From Bacteroidota bacterium (GTDB lineage Bacteria > Bacteroidota > Bacteroidia > Bacteroidales > UBA4417): a DNA stretch of 64,000 bases. Below the pieces are notes generated by a model. That model had not been told where the DNA came from. It did no database searches and worked only from the letters and a program-made list of their open reading frames with translations. The DNA is taken from assembly GCA_013376995.1 (NCBI GenBank), contig JACAAZ010000005.1, positions 1 through 64,000 on the forward strand, in the 5' to 3' direction. The translations under genes were made by a program, and so were the position numbers. Shown piece after piece: positions 34,249 through 42,956 of the stretch; positions within the stretch are counted from its first letter, which is position 1; each line of letters opens with the position of its first letter.

Positions 34249-35727
34249 ATGGCGAATCATCTTTTCACGGTAAAACCAATGCGGCAGCTCATGGAGGAAG
34301 CCGGAGACAGTTCCCAGGGACTAAAGCGATCATTAACTGCATTTAGTTTAATTGGATTGGGAATTGGAGCTATCATAGGTGCCGGTTTGTTCGTGCGTAC
34401 AGCTGCTGCTGCTGCAAATAATGCCGGGCCTTCAGTAACTCTTGGTTTTATTGTAGCTGGTATAGGTTGCGCTTTTGCAGGTCTTTGCTATGCAGAATTT
34501 GCATCGATGATACCTGTGGCAGGCAGTGCATATACATATTCTTATGCCACGATGGGCGAATTGGTAGCCTGGATTATTGGCTGGGACCTGGTACTTGAAT
34601 ATGCCTTAGGTGCTGCAACTGTGAGCATTGCGTGGAGTGAATACCTAAATAAATTACTGGGTTATTTTGACACAAGCATTCCATATCAGTGGAGCCATTC
34701 CCCCCTGGAGGTCAGCACGGCGGGAGTGCATGGAATAATGAATATTCCTGCCTTGTTTATCCTGTTTTTGCTGTCAGTCCTTCTTATCCGGGGCGCCCGG
34801 GAATCAGCCCTGGTAAACTCAATAATAGTTATTACAAAAGTTAGTATTGTCATACTGTTCATCGTTTTTGGCTGGTCTTTTATTAACCCTGTAAATCACA
34901 CTCCTTTTATTCCGAAAGCCACTACATTTATTGATGCTCAGGGTGTTCCGCATAATTTTGGCGGTCTTATGGGTATATTGGGGGCTGCCGGAGTAGTGTT
35001 CTTTGCGTTCATAGGATTTGATGCGGTATCCACAGCAGCCCAGGAAACGAAGAATCCCAAAAAAGCATTACCAATAGGTATTCTTGGTTCACTTGCCATC
35101 TGCACCGTCCTTTACATCCTTTTTTCTTATGTATTAACAGGAGTAGCATCTCTTAATGATTTCCGTACAGCAGGGAAGGAAGCCTCGGTCACCTACGCAA
35201 TCCAAACCTATATGACAGGCTTTGGATGGCTTGCGAAACTGGTTACAGTAGCAATATTGGCTGGTTTTTCATCTGTAATTCTTGTTATGCTTTATGGACA
35301 GTCAAGGGTGTTCTATTCTATGAGCCGGGATGGCCTTGTCCCTGGGATGTTTTCTGATCTTCATCCTAAATTCAGGACTCCGTATAAGTCCAATATGACA
35401 TTTTTCCTTTTTGTTGGTGTGTTTGCCTGTTTCATTCCGCAGGATATAGTGGGCGACATGACAAGTATAGGTACTCTGTTTGCATTTATGCTTGTATCTG
35501 CAGGCGTGTGGATTATGCGTGTCAAGAACCCTGGATTGCAGAGAGGTTTCAGAACACCTTGGGTTCCACTTGTCCCGATTTTAGGAATCTTGGTCTGCGG
35601 TGCAATGATTTTCGGACTGGGCTGGGCAAACTGGATTCGCCTGTTCATATGGATGGCAATAGGCTTTGTTCTTTATTTCACATATGGAGTGACTCATAGT
35701 AAATTGAGAGCTCAGAACAAGAAATAA
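34249..35727 (+). CDS. APC-family amino-acid permease (CAT-like)
   Basis: About 493 residues from the ATG at 34249. The frame extends upstream to a TTG at 34147, but that would overlap DUF2851 by 55 bases and adds residues with no family match. Twelve or more membrane segments. The first helix carries the substrate-binding motif 'GLGIGAIIGAGLFV', followed by 'AGLCYAEFASMIPVAGSAYT' and later 'FFAFIGFDAVSTAAQETKNP', characteristic of cationic amino-acid transporters of the YfnA/CAT type. Probably imports amino acids across the inner membrane by proton coupling. A second permease follows after a short gap. Confidence 0.9.
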   Translation: MANHLFTVKPMRQLMEEAGDSSQGLKRSLTAFSLIGLGIGAIIGAGLFVRTAAAAANNAGPSVTLGFIVAGIGCAFAGLCYAEFASMIPVAGSAYTYSYATMGELVAWIIGWDLVLEYALGAATVSIAWSEYLNKLLGYFDTSIPYQWSHSPLEVSTAGVHGIMNIPALFILFLLSVLLIRGARESALVNSIIVITKVSIVILFIVFGWSFINPVNHTPFIPKATTFIDAQGVPHNFGGLMGILGAAGVVFFAFIGFDAVSTAAQETKNPKKALPIGILGSLAICTVLYILFSYVLTGVASLNDFRTAGKEASVTYAIQTYMTGFGWLAKLVTVAILAGFSSVILVMLYGQSRVFYSMSRDGLVPGMFSDLHPKFRTPYKSNMTFFLFVGVFACFIPQDIVGDMTSIGTLFAFMLVSAGVWIMRVKNPGLQRGFRTPWVPLVPILGILVCGAMIFGLGWANWIRLFIWMAIGFVLYFTYGVTHSKLRAQNKK

Positions 35728-35772
35728 TCTATTAGTCAAGGTTATAAGAATCTGTTGAGGAAATTCTTGCTT

Positions 35773-37236
35773 ATGAAACAGGATAAAACACTTGATGGAA
35801 ATCCAGGCTTTGTCAGGAGCCTGGGCCTTATTGATTCAACGGCTATCGTAGCCGGATCAATGATAGGATCTGGAATCTTCATCGTTAGTGCCGATATGGC
35901 AAGAAACCTTGGTTCACCAGGATGGCTGATGATTGCCTGGCTCATCACAGGAATTCTTACCATCATTGCTGCCCTGAGCTACGGTGAACTTGCATCTATG
36001 ATGCCTCATGCCGGCGGCCAATATGTTTACCTGCGTGAAGCCTTTAATCCGCTGAGCGGATTCCTTTATGGATGGACATTATTCACAGTTATTCAAACCG
36101 GAACCATTGCAGCAGTAGCAATGGCTTTCTCAAAATTTATGGGTGTCCTGGTTCCCTGGTTCTCTGAAACCAATATGTTGCTTGACCTTGGTTTCTTGAA
36201 AATTACCACCGTGCATCTTATGGCTATCGCTTGCATTCTTATCCTGACCTTTAATAATATTAAGGGCGTTAGGAACGGAAAAGTGGTTCAAAACTTCTTT
36301 ACACTGATTAAGGTCATAATGCTTGTTGGATTTATCCTGATAGGCCTTCTTATTGCTCATAATACCAATGCAATTGAAGCCAACAGGCTTATTTACTGGA
36401 AACCGGTCTCATTAACCGGTGAATCACTTAGTGGATGGGCACTCATTGCGGCAATTGGCGTTTCCCTGGTTGGTTCTTTATTTTCGGCTGATGCATGGAA
36501 TAATATAACATTTGCTGCAGCTGAGGTTAAGAATCCAAAGAGGAATGTGCCTCTCAGCCTTGCTTTGGGTGTGACAATAGTTATTGTGATGTTTATGTTG
36601 GCGAACCTCGTTTATCTCAATGTTTTACCATTAAGGGGGATAAAGGATGGTGCGACTGTAGTGGAAAGAGGAATGCAGTTCGCAACAAATGACAGGCTTG
36701 GAACAGCCACAATTTCAGGGATCTTTGGTGCTTCAGCAGCGATAATAATGGCTGTTTTTATTGTCGTCTCAACGTTTGGGTGCAATAATGGGCTGATCCT
36801 TTCCGGAGCTAGGGTTTACTACGCAATGGCAAAGGACAAGCTCTTTTTTGAAGGTGCTTCCAAATTAAATAAGCATGGTGTGCCTGCCAATGGTTTAAAA
36901 TTCCAGGCCATTTGGGCTTGCTTGCTTTGTTTGTCCGGGACCTATTCTGATCTGCTTGACTACGTGGTATTTGCCGTACTAATATTCTATGTATTAACTA
37001 TCGGAGGTATCTATGTTTTGCGATGGAAAAAACCTGAAGCCGAGCGCCCCTATAAAGCTTTTGGATATCCGATATTGCCCGCCGTTTATATAGTGACTGC
37101 AATCCTCATTATGACAATCCTGCTTCTCTATAAGCCTGTATTTACAACACGGGGATTAATGATTGTCCTCCTGGGTATCCCTGTCTATTATGTCTGGAAT
37201 TGGTACACTGGAAAGCTTAAGAAAAGCTTAAAATAG
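35773..37236 (+). CDS. APC-family amino-acid permease (LAT-like)
   Basis: 487 residues from the ATG at 35773; the frame is open from a TTG six codons earlier. Twelve membrane segments, with 'IVAGSMIGSGIFIVSADMAR' in helix 1, 'AALSYGELASMMPHAGGQYV' and 'WNNITFAAAEVKNPKRNVPL', typical of the L-type amino-acid/SteT-like exchanger branch. It is 46 bases after another permease of a different branch, suggesting a combined amino-acid uptake or exchange locus, in keeping with the peptide transporter at 38276. Confidence 0.9.
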   Translation: MKQDKTLDGNPGFVRSLGLIDSTAIVAGSMIGSGIFIVSADMARNLGSPGWLMIAWLITGILTIIAALSYGELASMMPHAGGQYVYLREAFNPLSGFLYGWTLFTVIQTGTIAAVAMAFSKFMGVLVPWFSETNMLLDLGFLKITTVHLMAIACILILTFNNIKGVRNGKVVQNFFTLIKVIMLVGFILIGLLIAHNTNAIEANRLIYWKPVSLTGESLSGWALIAAIGVSLVGSLFSADAWNNITFAAAEVKNPKRNVPLSLALGVTIVIVMFMLANLVYLNVLPLRGIKDGATVVERGMQFATNDRLGTATISGIFGASAAIIMAVFIVVSTFGCNNGLILSGARVYYAMAKDKLFFEGASKLNKHGVPANGLKFQAIWACLLCLSGTYSDLLDYVVFAVLIFYVLTIGGIYVLRWKKPEAERPYKAFGYPILPAVYIVTAILIMTILLLYKPVFTTRGLMIVLLGIPVYYVWNWYTGKLKKSLK

Positions 37237-37313
37237 CTTATAGGTATTGTTTTTTATCTCTGGCCTGGGTGCCATGCATTTGTATTTTATTATTCACTTA
37301 AATTCTATTCAAG

Positions 37314-38222
37314 ATGTTAACCAAATTGAGAGATTTTTTTAATTTCAATGCTACTGAACGAAATGGCATAATCGTTTTGTTCATATTAATTGTTTTAATT
37401 GCTTTCCTTCCACGTATTTACAGGTTGATTAGTAAACCTGATGAGATGGATTTATCTGCATTTCAGGCAGAGATAAAAGCCTTTGATAAACAGGCACAGG
37501 CACCTGCCGAGAAGGAATACCATGAACAGGTCAGGAGAGTTGCAATTGATAAGGAGGATATTGCAATTCATTTAACCCCTTTTGATCCGAACTTAATTGG
37601 CGCTAAAGAGTGGAATGCACTGGGCTTAAAAGACTGGCAGGTAAGGATTATTATGAATTACAGGTTGAAAGGGGGGAAGTTCAGGTCAAAGGAGGATGTT
37701 GGGAAAATCTACGGAATAAAACCTGAATTGTACAAAAAACTGGAACCTTTTATCCGTATTCCCATTGACACAATCAGCAAGCAAAATGCATTGCAAAAGA
37801 AATTGCCATTTATTCCCAAAAAACTTTGTATTGACATAAATTCAGCTGATACAACTGCACTCCAGGAATTAAAAGGCATCGGACCTGCCTTTGCCAGGCG
37901 CATTGTTAAATACAGGGACTTGTTAGGCGGTTATTATAAAGTCGAACAACTGCTGGAGGTTTATGGATTTGACCAGGAAAGGTACCGGTTAATTGCCCCG
38001 GATTGCAATGTTGGGAAAGGCCCGATCAGATTGATGAACCTGAATACGGTGAGTACTGCCGATCTCAGGAAACATCCGTACCTGAACTATTCTCTCGCCA
38101 AAGCAATTGTTGATGCCAGAATAACTAGAGGGCATTACAATTCAATCGATGAATTGAAAATGATACCTCAAATTACAGATGAACTTTTTGAAAAGATTCA
38201 TAACTATTTGATTATTGAATAG
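37314..38222 (+). CDS. ComEA-like helix-hairpin-helix protein with membrane anchor
   Basis: 302 residues. One N-terminal membrane segment ('GIIVLFILIVLIAFLPRIY'), then three helix-hairpin-helix units: 'FDPNLIGAKEWNALGLKDWQ' with 'FRSKEDVGKIYGI'; 'INSADTTALQELKGIGPAFA' with 'YYKVEQLLEVYGF'; and 'LNTVSTADLRKHPYLNYSLA' with 'YNSIDELKMIPQI'. HhH units bind DNA through the backbone. The build resembles ComEA, the DNA receptor of natural transformation, but with three units and no other competence genes nearby. It could also act in general DNA metabolism at the membrane. Confidence 0.85.
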   Translation: MLTKLRDFFNFNATERNGIIVLFILIVLIAFLPRIYRLISKPDEMDLSAFQAEIKAFDKQAQAPAEKEYHEQVRRVAIDKEDIAIHLTPFDPNLIGAKEWNALGLKDWQVRIIMNYRLKGGKFRSKEDVGKIYGIKPELYKKLEPFIRIPIDTISKQNALQKKLPFIPKKLCIDINSADTTALQELKGIGPAFARRIVKYRDLLGGYYKVEQLLEVYGFDQERYRLIAPDCNVGKGPIRLMNLNTVSTADLRKHPYLNYSLAKAIVDARITRGHYNSIDELKMIPQITDELFEKIHNYLIIE

Positions 38223-38275
38223 GACCACTAAGATGATACGTTTCTTTTGCTAATTTGCAGCGAAAAAGAACTATC

Positions 38276-39610
38276 ATGGAAGGGCCGGTTCAGAGGAAAC
38301 ATCCTACCGCATTGTACATCCTGATCACGGCGGCAGCCGGGGAGCGATTCTCGTACTATGGGATGCGTGCACTACTGATATTGTACATGGTTGCGTCTGT
38401 ACCAGGGAACATAAGTGGAATGGGATTTACAGAGTCCTCATCGGGCTTAATCTATGGTTTCTTCACATCCGCCTGTTACCTGTTCCCCTTTTTTGGAGGT
38501 TTGCTGGCTGACAGGAAATTAGGTGATAGAAAATCATTAAGCATTGGTGCTGTTATTATTCTCATCGGTTTGCTGGTACTTGCTTCATCCAATATGATTA
38601 TGCCATTCTTTGCCGGTCTTTCTCTTATTGCGGCTGGCAATGGCTTTTTTAAACCTACCATTGTTACCATGATTGGAAAGCTTTATGAACAGGGCGATCA
38701 AAGGAGAGATTCTGCATATACCTTGTACTATCAATTGTTTAACGGATCTGTTTTTCTTGCTCCGATAGTTTGCGGCGGAATTGCAATTGAGTGGGGATAT
38801 AGGGCTGGATTTGCTGCCGCAGCGCTTGCCGTTGGAATAAGTATGCTTATATACTGGATACTGGCTCCGGGAATTTTAAAGGATGTTGGTAAATTTCCCT
38901 CCGCTATTTTGCGTAATTCCAATGCATCTCTACCCAGGAACCCTCTGAACAAAGAAGAACGCGATCGTATCCTGGTGATTTTCATACTTATGTTCACTGT
39001 CATTTTCTTCTGGTCAGGATATGAGCAAGCAGGGAGTTCTATGAGCCTGTATACGGAAAAATATATTAACCGGTCAATCCTTGGAATAACCATACCTACC
39101 ACCTGGTTCCAGTCTGTAAATCCTTTGCTGGTCTTTATTTTGGGCTTTCCAATAACATCTGTCCTTGGATGGTTGAGTATGCGCAGGAAGGGCCTTTCTA
39201 CCCCGGTTAAAATGGGAATAGGTATGATTTTGCTTGGAGTAGGATTTCTCTTTATGGTTGGTGCAGTAGCCCAACGAGGCGGGGATATTGCTGATACCCG
39301 GATTAAAGCAGGGATGGGTTGGCTGCTCGTGGCCTACCTTTTCAGCACATTGGGTGAATTGATGTTATCTCCTATCGGCTTTTCCATGGTATCAAAACTA
39401 GCTCCATCCCATATGGTCGGAATGTTCATGGGGGTTTGGTTTGGTAGTATGGCTATTGCAAACTTGCTTGGGGGCATAATTGCAAGTGTCGTTCCTTCTC
39501 TTGGAGCGTCCTATATCTTCGGGTTTGTTGCAGTTTTCGTCACCATAATTGGCATCATTACTCTTTTCATTTCCAAAAACCTACTCTTTTTGATGCATGG
39601 CCGGGACTAA
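38276..39610 (+). CDS. Proton-dependent oligopeptide transporter (POT/PTR family)
   Basis: 444 residues from the ATG at 38276 (a TTG 21 bases earlier is less likely). Major facilitator fold with 12 or more membrane segments. The POT signature is present: 'GERFSYYGMRALLILYM' in helix 1 (E-R-F-x-Y-Y-G), 'GGLLADRKLGDRKSLSIG' between helices 2 and 3, and 'GNGFFKPTI' in helix 4. It imports di- and tripeptides with protons. The stop overlaps the end of the convergent gene by 4 bases. With two amino-acid permeases upstream, the locus fits a peptide-fermenting lifestyle. Confidence 0.9.
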   Translation: MEGPVQRKHPTALYILITAAAGERFSYYGMRALLILYMVASVPGNISGMGFTESSSGLIYGFFTSACYLFPFFGGLLADRKLGDRKSLSIGAVIILIGLLVLASSNMIMPFFAGLSLIAAGNGFFKPTIVTMIGKLYEQGDQRRDSAYTLYYQLFNGSVFLAPIVCGGIAIEWGYRAGFAAAALAVGISMLIYWILAPGILKDVGKFPSAILRNSNASLPRNPLNKEERDRILVIFILMFTVIFFWSGYEQAGSSMSLYTEKYINRSILGITIPTTWFQSVNPLLVFILGFPITSVLGWLSMRRKGLSTPVKMGIGMILLGVGFLFMVGAVAQRGGDIADTRIKAGMGWLLVAYLFSTLGELMLSPIGFSMVSKLAPSHMVGMFMGVWFGSMAIANLLGGIIASVVPSLGASYIFGFVAVFVTIIGIITLFISKNLLFLMHGRD

Positions 39611-40155
39611 TCAAATTCAATCTTTTTTACCCGAAATTTATAGAGTATAACAGAGGGTGAATAAAAGTTCCAGGTTTCTACTCCCGTCAATCCGGGCATA
39701 ACTGGCAGAACTTTTACCTTAATAAATTTGTGTTTTTCAACTGAGTATATTTCAGCCTTATAAAAAAGCACAGAATGGGTAGGATTATGCACCAGAAGAA
39801 CTGTCATTGGTTGCTTGCGGTCATTATCCATAAAATTGAAATCTATGATTATCTGCTTATGAGTGTTCAATTCCTGGATAGTGGCATTGATGTTCTGAAA
39901 ATCAGAGACTCTGCTAATTGTTGAATCGGTTAGCACTAGTCTGTTCAGATTGCTTTTATTTCCATTATTTACAATTGCGAACCTTTGGCCGGCAAAAGCC
40001 TTAATTATCTTCTGGCAAAAAACAACAGGGGAGCGCTCTCTGGTAGCTTTCTGAACTTTCCGGTGTTGAGGGTAAGCAAAAACAAAAGAGGTAAGAAAAA
40101 AAGCAAGTAAAAAGAATTTTATTCGAGAATTGGCTGTTTTCTGAATCAGGTGCAT
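39607..40155 (-). CDS. Secreted protein of unknown function
   Basis: 182 residues with a signal peptide ('FFLLAFFLTSFVFA'). The mature chain is basic and predicted alpha/beta; 'AGQRFAIVNNGNKSNLNRLV', 'IIIDFNFMDNDRKQPMTVLL' and a closing 'PSVILYKFRVKKIEF'. No family recognised. It lies 74 bases downstream of the rhomboid protease on the same strand and may be co-transcribed with it. Confidence 0.65.
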   Translation of the reverse strand: MHLIQKTANSRIKFFLLAFFLTSFVFAYPQHRKVQKATRERSPVVFCQKIIKAFAGQRFAIVNNGNKSNLNRLVLTDSTISRVSDFQNINATIQELNTHKQIIIDFNFMDNDRKQPMTVLLVHNPTHSVLFYKAEIYSVEKHKFIKVKVLPVMPGLTGVETWNFYSPSVILYKFRVKKIEFD

Positions 40156-40229
40156 ACAGTAAAGATGGTTTATTCAGGAGATAAAAGTAAGGATTGCCAG
40201 TGAATATCTTATTATCGGAAACTTTCCAA

Positions 40230-40994
40230 TTATTTGGAATTAGGGGGTGGCTCAGAATTATTATCGTTCCTGATGTGATAGATAATTTGAATGGAATTAT
40301 CGCTAGGGTTATTCGTGGTATCTTCTTTTGTAGTTGCGGGCTCTGAAAAGTTGATCTCTTCAGCTGGTGGTTCTTCATCTGGTTCATCTTCATCCTCTTC
40401 CCAGGAATATTCCTTTCTTGTGGGACCAACATTCTTATAAAATACTGCTATGACAGCTCCAGCTAAAAGTCCCATAAGATGTGATTCCCATGAGATATTC
40501 TTTTCCGGGAGGAAATTAGGTATTATTCCCCAAATAAGTCCTCCATAGAGAAAAACAACCAGCAGGGAAAAGGCCATTAGCCTGGGCTCTTTACGTATGA
40601 CCCCGCCTGTAAAGTGGAAAGCCGCAAGGGCATAAACAACACCAGATGCCCCTATATGAATGCCAGTATCCTTGGCGAAAACCCAAACCCAAAATCCAGT
40701 TACCAGCCACAAAAGACTAAATATCCAGGCAGATTTACGGCCGTAAAAATAGAAGAGGCCGGCAGTCAGCACAAAAAGAGGAACAGAATTAGCTGATAAA
40801 TGAGCAAATCCGGCATGAAGCAAGGGGGAAAGGATTATTCCAATAAGCCCGGCCGCATGCTGAGGATAGATACCAAATCCGGAAAAATCAATGTTGAATG
40901 CAACTTCAACCAATTTGACAATCCAGATAATAGCAAGAAGAATGCTTGGAAATACCAGGCTGTGAAGGACTTTTTTCTTTTCTAGTGGATCCAT
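40230..40994 (-). CDS. Rhomboid-family intramembrane serine protease
   Basis: 254 residues. Six or so membrane segments. Catalytic residues are visible: Ser117 in 'HIGASGVVYALAAFHF' (GxSG) and His172 in 'SWESHLMGLLAGAVIA'. 'LHAGFAHLSANSVPLFVL' gives the oxyanion-side His and Asn. Rhomboids cut substrates within the membrane. The C-terminal about 60 residues are acidic, cytoplasmic and probably disordered ('EDEDEPDEEPPAEE'), which is longer than usual. Substrate unknown. Confidence 0.9.
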   Translation of the reverse strand: MDPLEKKKVLHSLVFPSILLAIIWIVKLVEVAFNIDFSGFGIYPQHAAGLIGIILSPLLHAGFAHLSANSVPLFVLTAGLFYFYGRKSAWIFSLLWLVTGFWVWVFAKDTGIHIGASGVVYALAAFHFTGGVIRKEPRLMAFSLLVVFLYGGLIWGIIPNFLPEKNISWESHLMGLLAGAVIAVFYKNVGPTRKEYSWEEDEDEPDEEPPAEEINFSEPATTKEDTTNNPSDNSIQIIYHIRNDNNSEPPPNSK

Positions 40995-41064
40995 TGATTG
41001 CAGAATTGGCTTCTATACAACAAACCCTTATCCAAGATGGAAATCCTGACAATCTGGCAGAAAA

Positions 41065-41964
41065 TTAATTCTTTTGATCGATCTTAGGCTGGAGGATAGT
41101 AAATACCCTATTGATTGTAAAACCAATATAGATATCGCCTTTTGACCACTTTCCTTTGGTTTCGGTAATAAATGCCCTGTCAAACATAGGTTGGGCATTC
41201 GTGATCCGGAACTGGAATACATGCCCACCGGTTTCAATATCAACGCCTGCAGAAAGAGCATTTTGTATGCTGTTATTTTTATTACCATTAAATAAATAGA
41301 AGTATTCAGCATTAATAGATGTTCGCTGTGTTATTTTTACTCTACCACCTGCACCTAGTGCAAAAACGTCGTTTGGATCAGTGCGCTTGGCAACAAGGTT
41401 CTTATGAACATATGTAGGTGACAACTGGAAAGACAAAGCATTCGAAAATTTCCGGGCAATGAGGAGCTGGCTTGTAAATGCAAGCCTGGAAGTAAAATAA
41501 TTCTTCCTGTCAGGATTAGCCCACTTAAGTGAATTACAGGTCATATCCGAATAAAATGAAACAGATAAAGGCATTCGCCTTGCTCCGGTACTTTGTTTCA
41601 GGATCTTAGCCTTTATTGCGCCATCTACGGTTTTCTCATAACTACTCCTTCCGGCTGAAACGCTCAGCCAATCATTGATCCCATACTCAATCCCGATTCT
41701 TATTGTTGACTGATCAAGGCCAAAGAATTCATATGCACCCTGGTTTACGCGGCCAAAATTATGTTCAATCAAAAACTGTAGTGTACCCTTAGCCGGGTTT
41801 TCGACAGATTGACCAAGAACAAGACGAGTCGTTTTAAAGGTTGCATATGCATACTCGGTTTTTGGCTTATCGTCTTTCAGAAGGTCCATCAGGTCCTGCG
41901 CAACAAGAGTAGAGAAAGGGAACAAGGAAACTAGTATGAGAAGGAGATAGGTTATTCTGCTCAT
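41065..41964 (-). CDS. DUF5777-family outer-membrane beta-barrel protein
   Basis: 299 residues with signal peptide (ends 'FPFSTLVAQ'). The mature protein has alternating hydrophobic beta strands and the pattern of DUF5777 barrels: 'ATFKTTRLVLGQSVENPAKG', 'LQFLIEHNFGRVNQGAYEFF', 'QSTIRIGIEYGINDWLSVS' and the C-terminal 'KGDIYIGFTINRVFTI'. In Bacteroidota this family commonly sits beside haem-binding lipoproteins, as here. It is the last gene of a four-gene operon. Role unknown; an outer-membrane port or anchor for the redox lipoproteins is possible. Confidence 0.8.
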   Translation of the reverse strand: MSRITYLLLILVSLFPFSTLVAQDLMDLLKDDKPKTEYAYATFKTTRLVLGQSVENPAKGTLQFLIEHNFGRVNQGAYEFFGLDQSTIRIGIEYGINDWLSVSAGRSSYEKTVDGAIKAKILKQSTGARRMPLSVSFYSDMTCNSLKWANPDRKNYFTSRLAFTSQLLIARKFSNALSFQLSPTYVHKNLVAKRTDPNDVFALGAGGRVKITQRTSINAEYFYLFNGNKNNSIQNALSAGVDIETGGHVFQFRITNAQPMFDRAFITETKGKWSKGDIYIGFTINRVFTILQPKIDQKN

Positions 41965-42007
41965 CGGGAATATTTTAGGATGTTACTTGTATTTCTTGGA
42001 ATAGCTG

Positions 42008-42445
42008 TTATTTGACGAACGAACATTTACTGAATTTAACATCGGTCTGGTCAAACCCATTGCAGAATCCCTTAACCTTTACAGAGCTACCAATCGCTAT
42101 TTTGGAGGCTTCTTCAAAATAATTTTGTAACAACTCACAACGAATGGATTTATCTCCGAACATGCTATCTTGTTCCATCACAAAAACAGCATATTCGACA
42201 GTGTCTGCCTTTTCAAGCTTATTCATATTTCCAGTGACCTCGATAACTTTTCCTGTGTAAAGTGAATCTGCAAGTTTTAGGTTGCTGTTGAATTGTTTCC
42301 ATAATTCATTTGCCGTCATTGTGTAAGCAGGAGTAGCGTGCTCAATATCAGCATGTGGCTTGTTGATATAAAATTTGTTTACCAGGAAAGCAGCAATTAC
42401 ACCAACAACAGCCAGTATAACTATAATCATGATCCACTTTTTCAT
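42008..42445 (-). CDS. Membrane-anchored OB-fold (tRNA_anti-like) protein
   Basis: 145 residues. An N-terminal membrane anchor ('IMIIVILAVVGVIAAFLV') is followed by an OB-fold-like domain of the tRNA_anti-like type: 'YTMTANELWKQFNSNLKLAD', 'YTGKVIEVTGNM', 'SIRCELLQNYFEEASKI' and 'GSSVKVKGFCNGF'. The periplasmic location makes tRNA binding unlikely; this family often co-occurs with haem-binding and DUF5777 proteins. Two Cys residues near the end ('FCNGF', 'KCSF') might be redox-active or form a disulfide. Confidence 0.75.
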   Translation of the reverse strand: MKKWIMIIVILAVVGVIAAFLVNKFYINKPHADIEHATPAYTMTANELWKQFNSNLKLADSLYTGKVIEVTGNMNKLEKADTVEYAVFVMEQDSMFGDKSIRCELLQNYFEEASKIAIGSSVKVKGFCNGFDQTDVKFSKCSFVK

Positions 42446-42568
42446 CTTTTCGATTTATTATATTAACGGAAGAATTAGTTTTATCAATATTAAGGTCAAT
42501 TTCTAAGTTCAAATAAGCAGAGATCGGTATTATATCCAGATTGAATTCAGAATTTTTAATCCTGCTAT

Positions 42569-42955
42569 TTATTTGGCAGGCATTCCTTTAATAATCCAAG
42601 CGTTTAATTCAGCTATATTGCAATCAGAAAGTGATCCTGTTGTAGGCATTAGCGAGTAACTGTTTCCCATAACATGTCCCATCAGGTGATGATTGTTAAC
42701 CCCTGCAATAACGTTATCAAGTGTGGTCAGGTCAAGATTGCCAGAAGGAGCACTTCCACTGTGGCAACCCTGGCAGTTATTCTGCATGATGGGCTGAATG
42801 GTGAGAGCATAAGTAGGGTTGGCTGTATCACAACTGCTGGTACCGGGTCTAACAGGATACAGGGCTTCCTCATTATCGTAATAGCAACTGCTTAAGCTGA
42901 TTAACAAGACAAAAGAGGAGCAGGCCAGAAGGCGGGGAAGCAGGGTAGTATTCAT
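42569..42955 (-). CDS. Haem-binding lipoprotein, single CxxCH
   Basis: 128 residues from the ATG at 42955, which follows the stop of the upstream gene by one base; the frame is open to 42979 but would overlap. Lipobox 'LISLSSC'. One c-type haem motif, 'NNCQGCHSGSAPSGNLDL', and conserved 'HLMGHVMG' whose Met may be the distal ligand. It resembles planctomycete-type cytochrome c domains. Paralogous to the adjacent upstream gene. Probably an outer-membrane or periplasm-facing electron carrier. Confidence 0.8.
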   Translation of the reverse strand: MNTTLLPRLLACSSFVLLISLSSCYYDNEEALYPVRPGTSSCDTANPTYALTIQPIMQNNCQGCHSGSAPSGNLDLTTLDNVIAGVNNHHLMGHVMGNSYSLMPTTGSLSDCNIAELNAWIIKGMPAK

Positions 42956-42956
42956 T

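Noticed and set aside
34147-34249. Long overlap between the DUF2851 gene and the first permease
   Set aside because: The overlap exists only if translation starts at a TTG; the ATG at 34249 removes it and matches the family start.
34249-37236. The two neighbouring permeases as a tandem duplication
   Set aside because: They belong to different branches of the APC family (CAT-like and LAT-like) and differ in motifs, so a recent duplication is unlikely.
38251-38258. Promoter element before the peptide transporter (around TAATTTGC)
   Set aside because: It misses the TAnnTTTG spacing by one base and has no TTTG at the right distance; the gene may be read from upstream.
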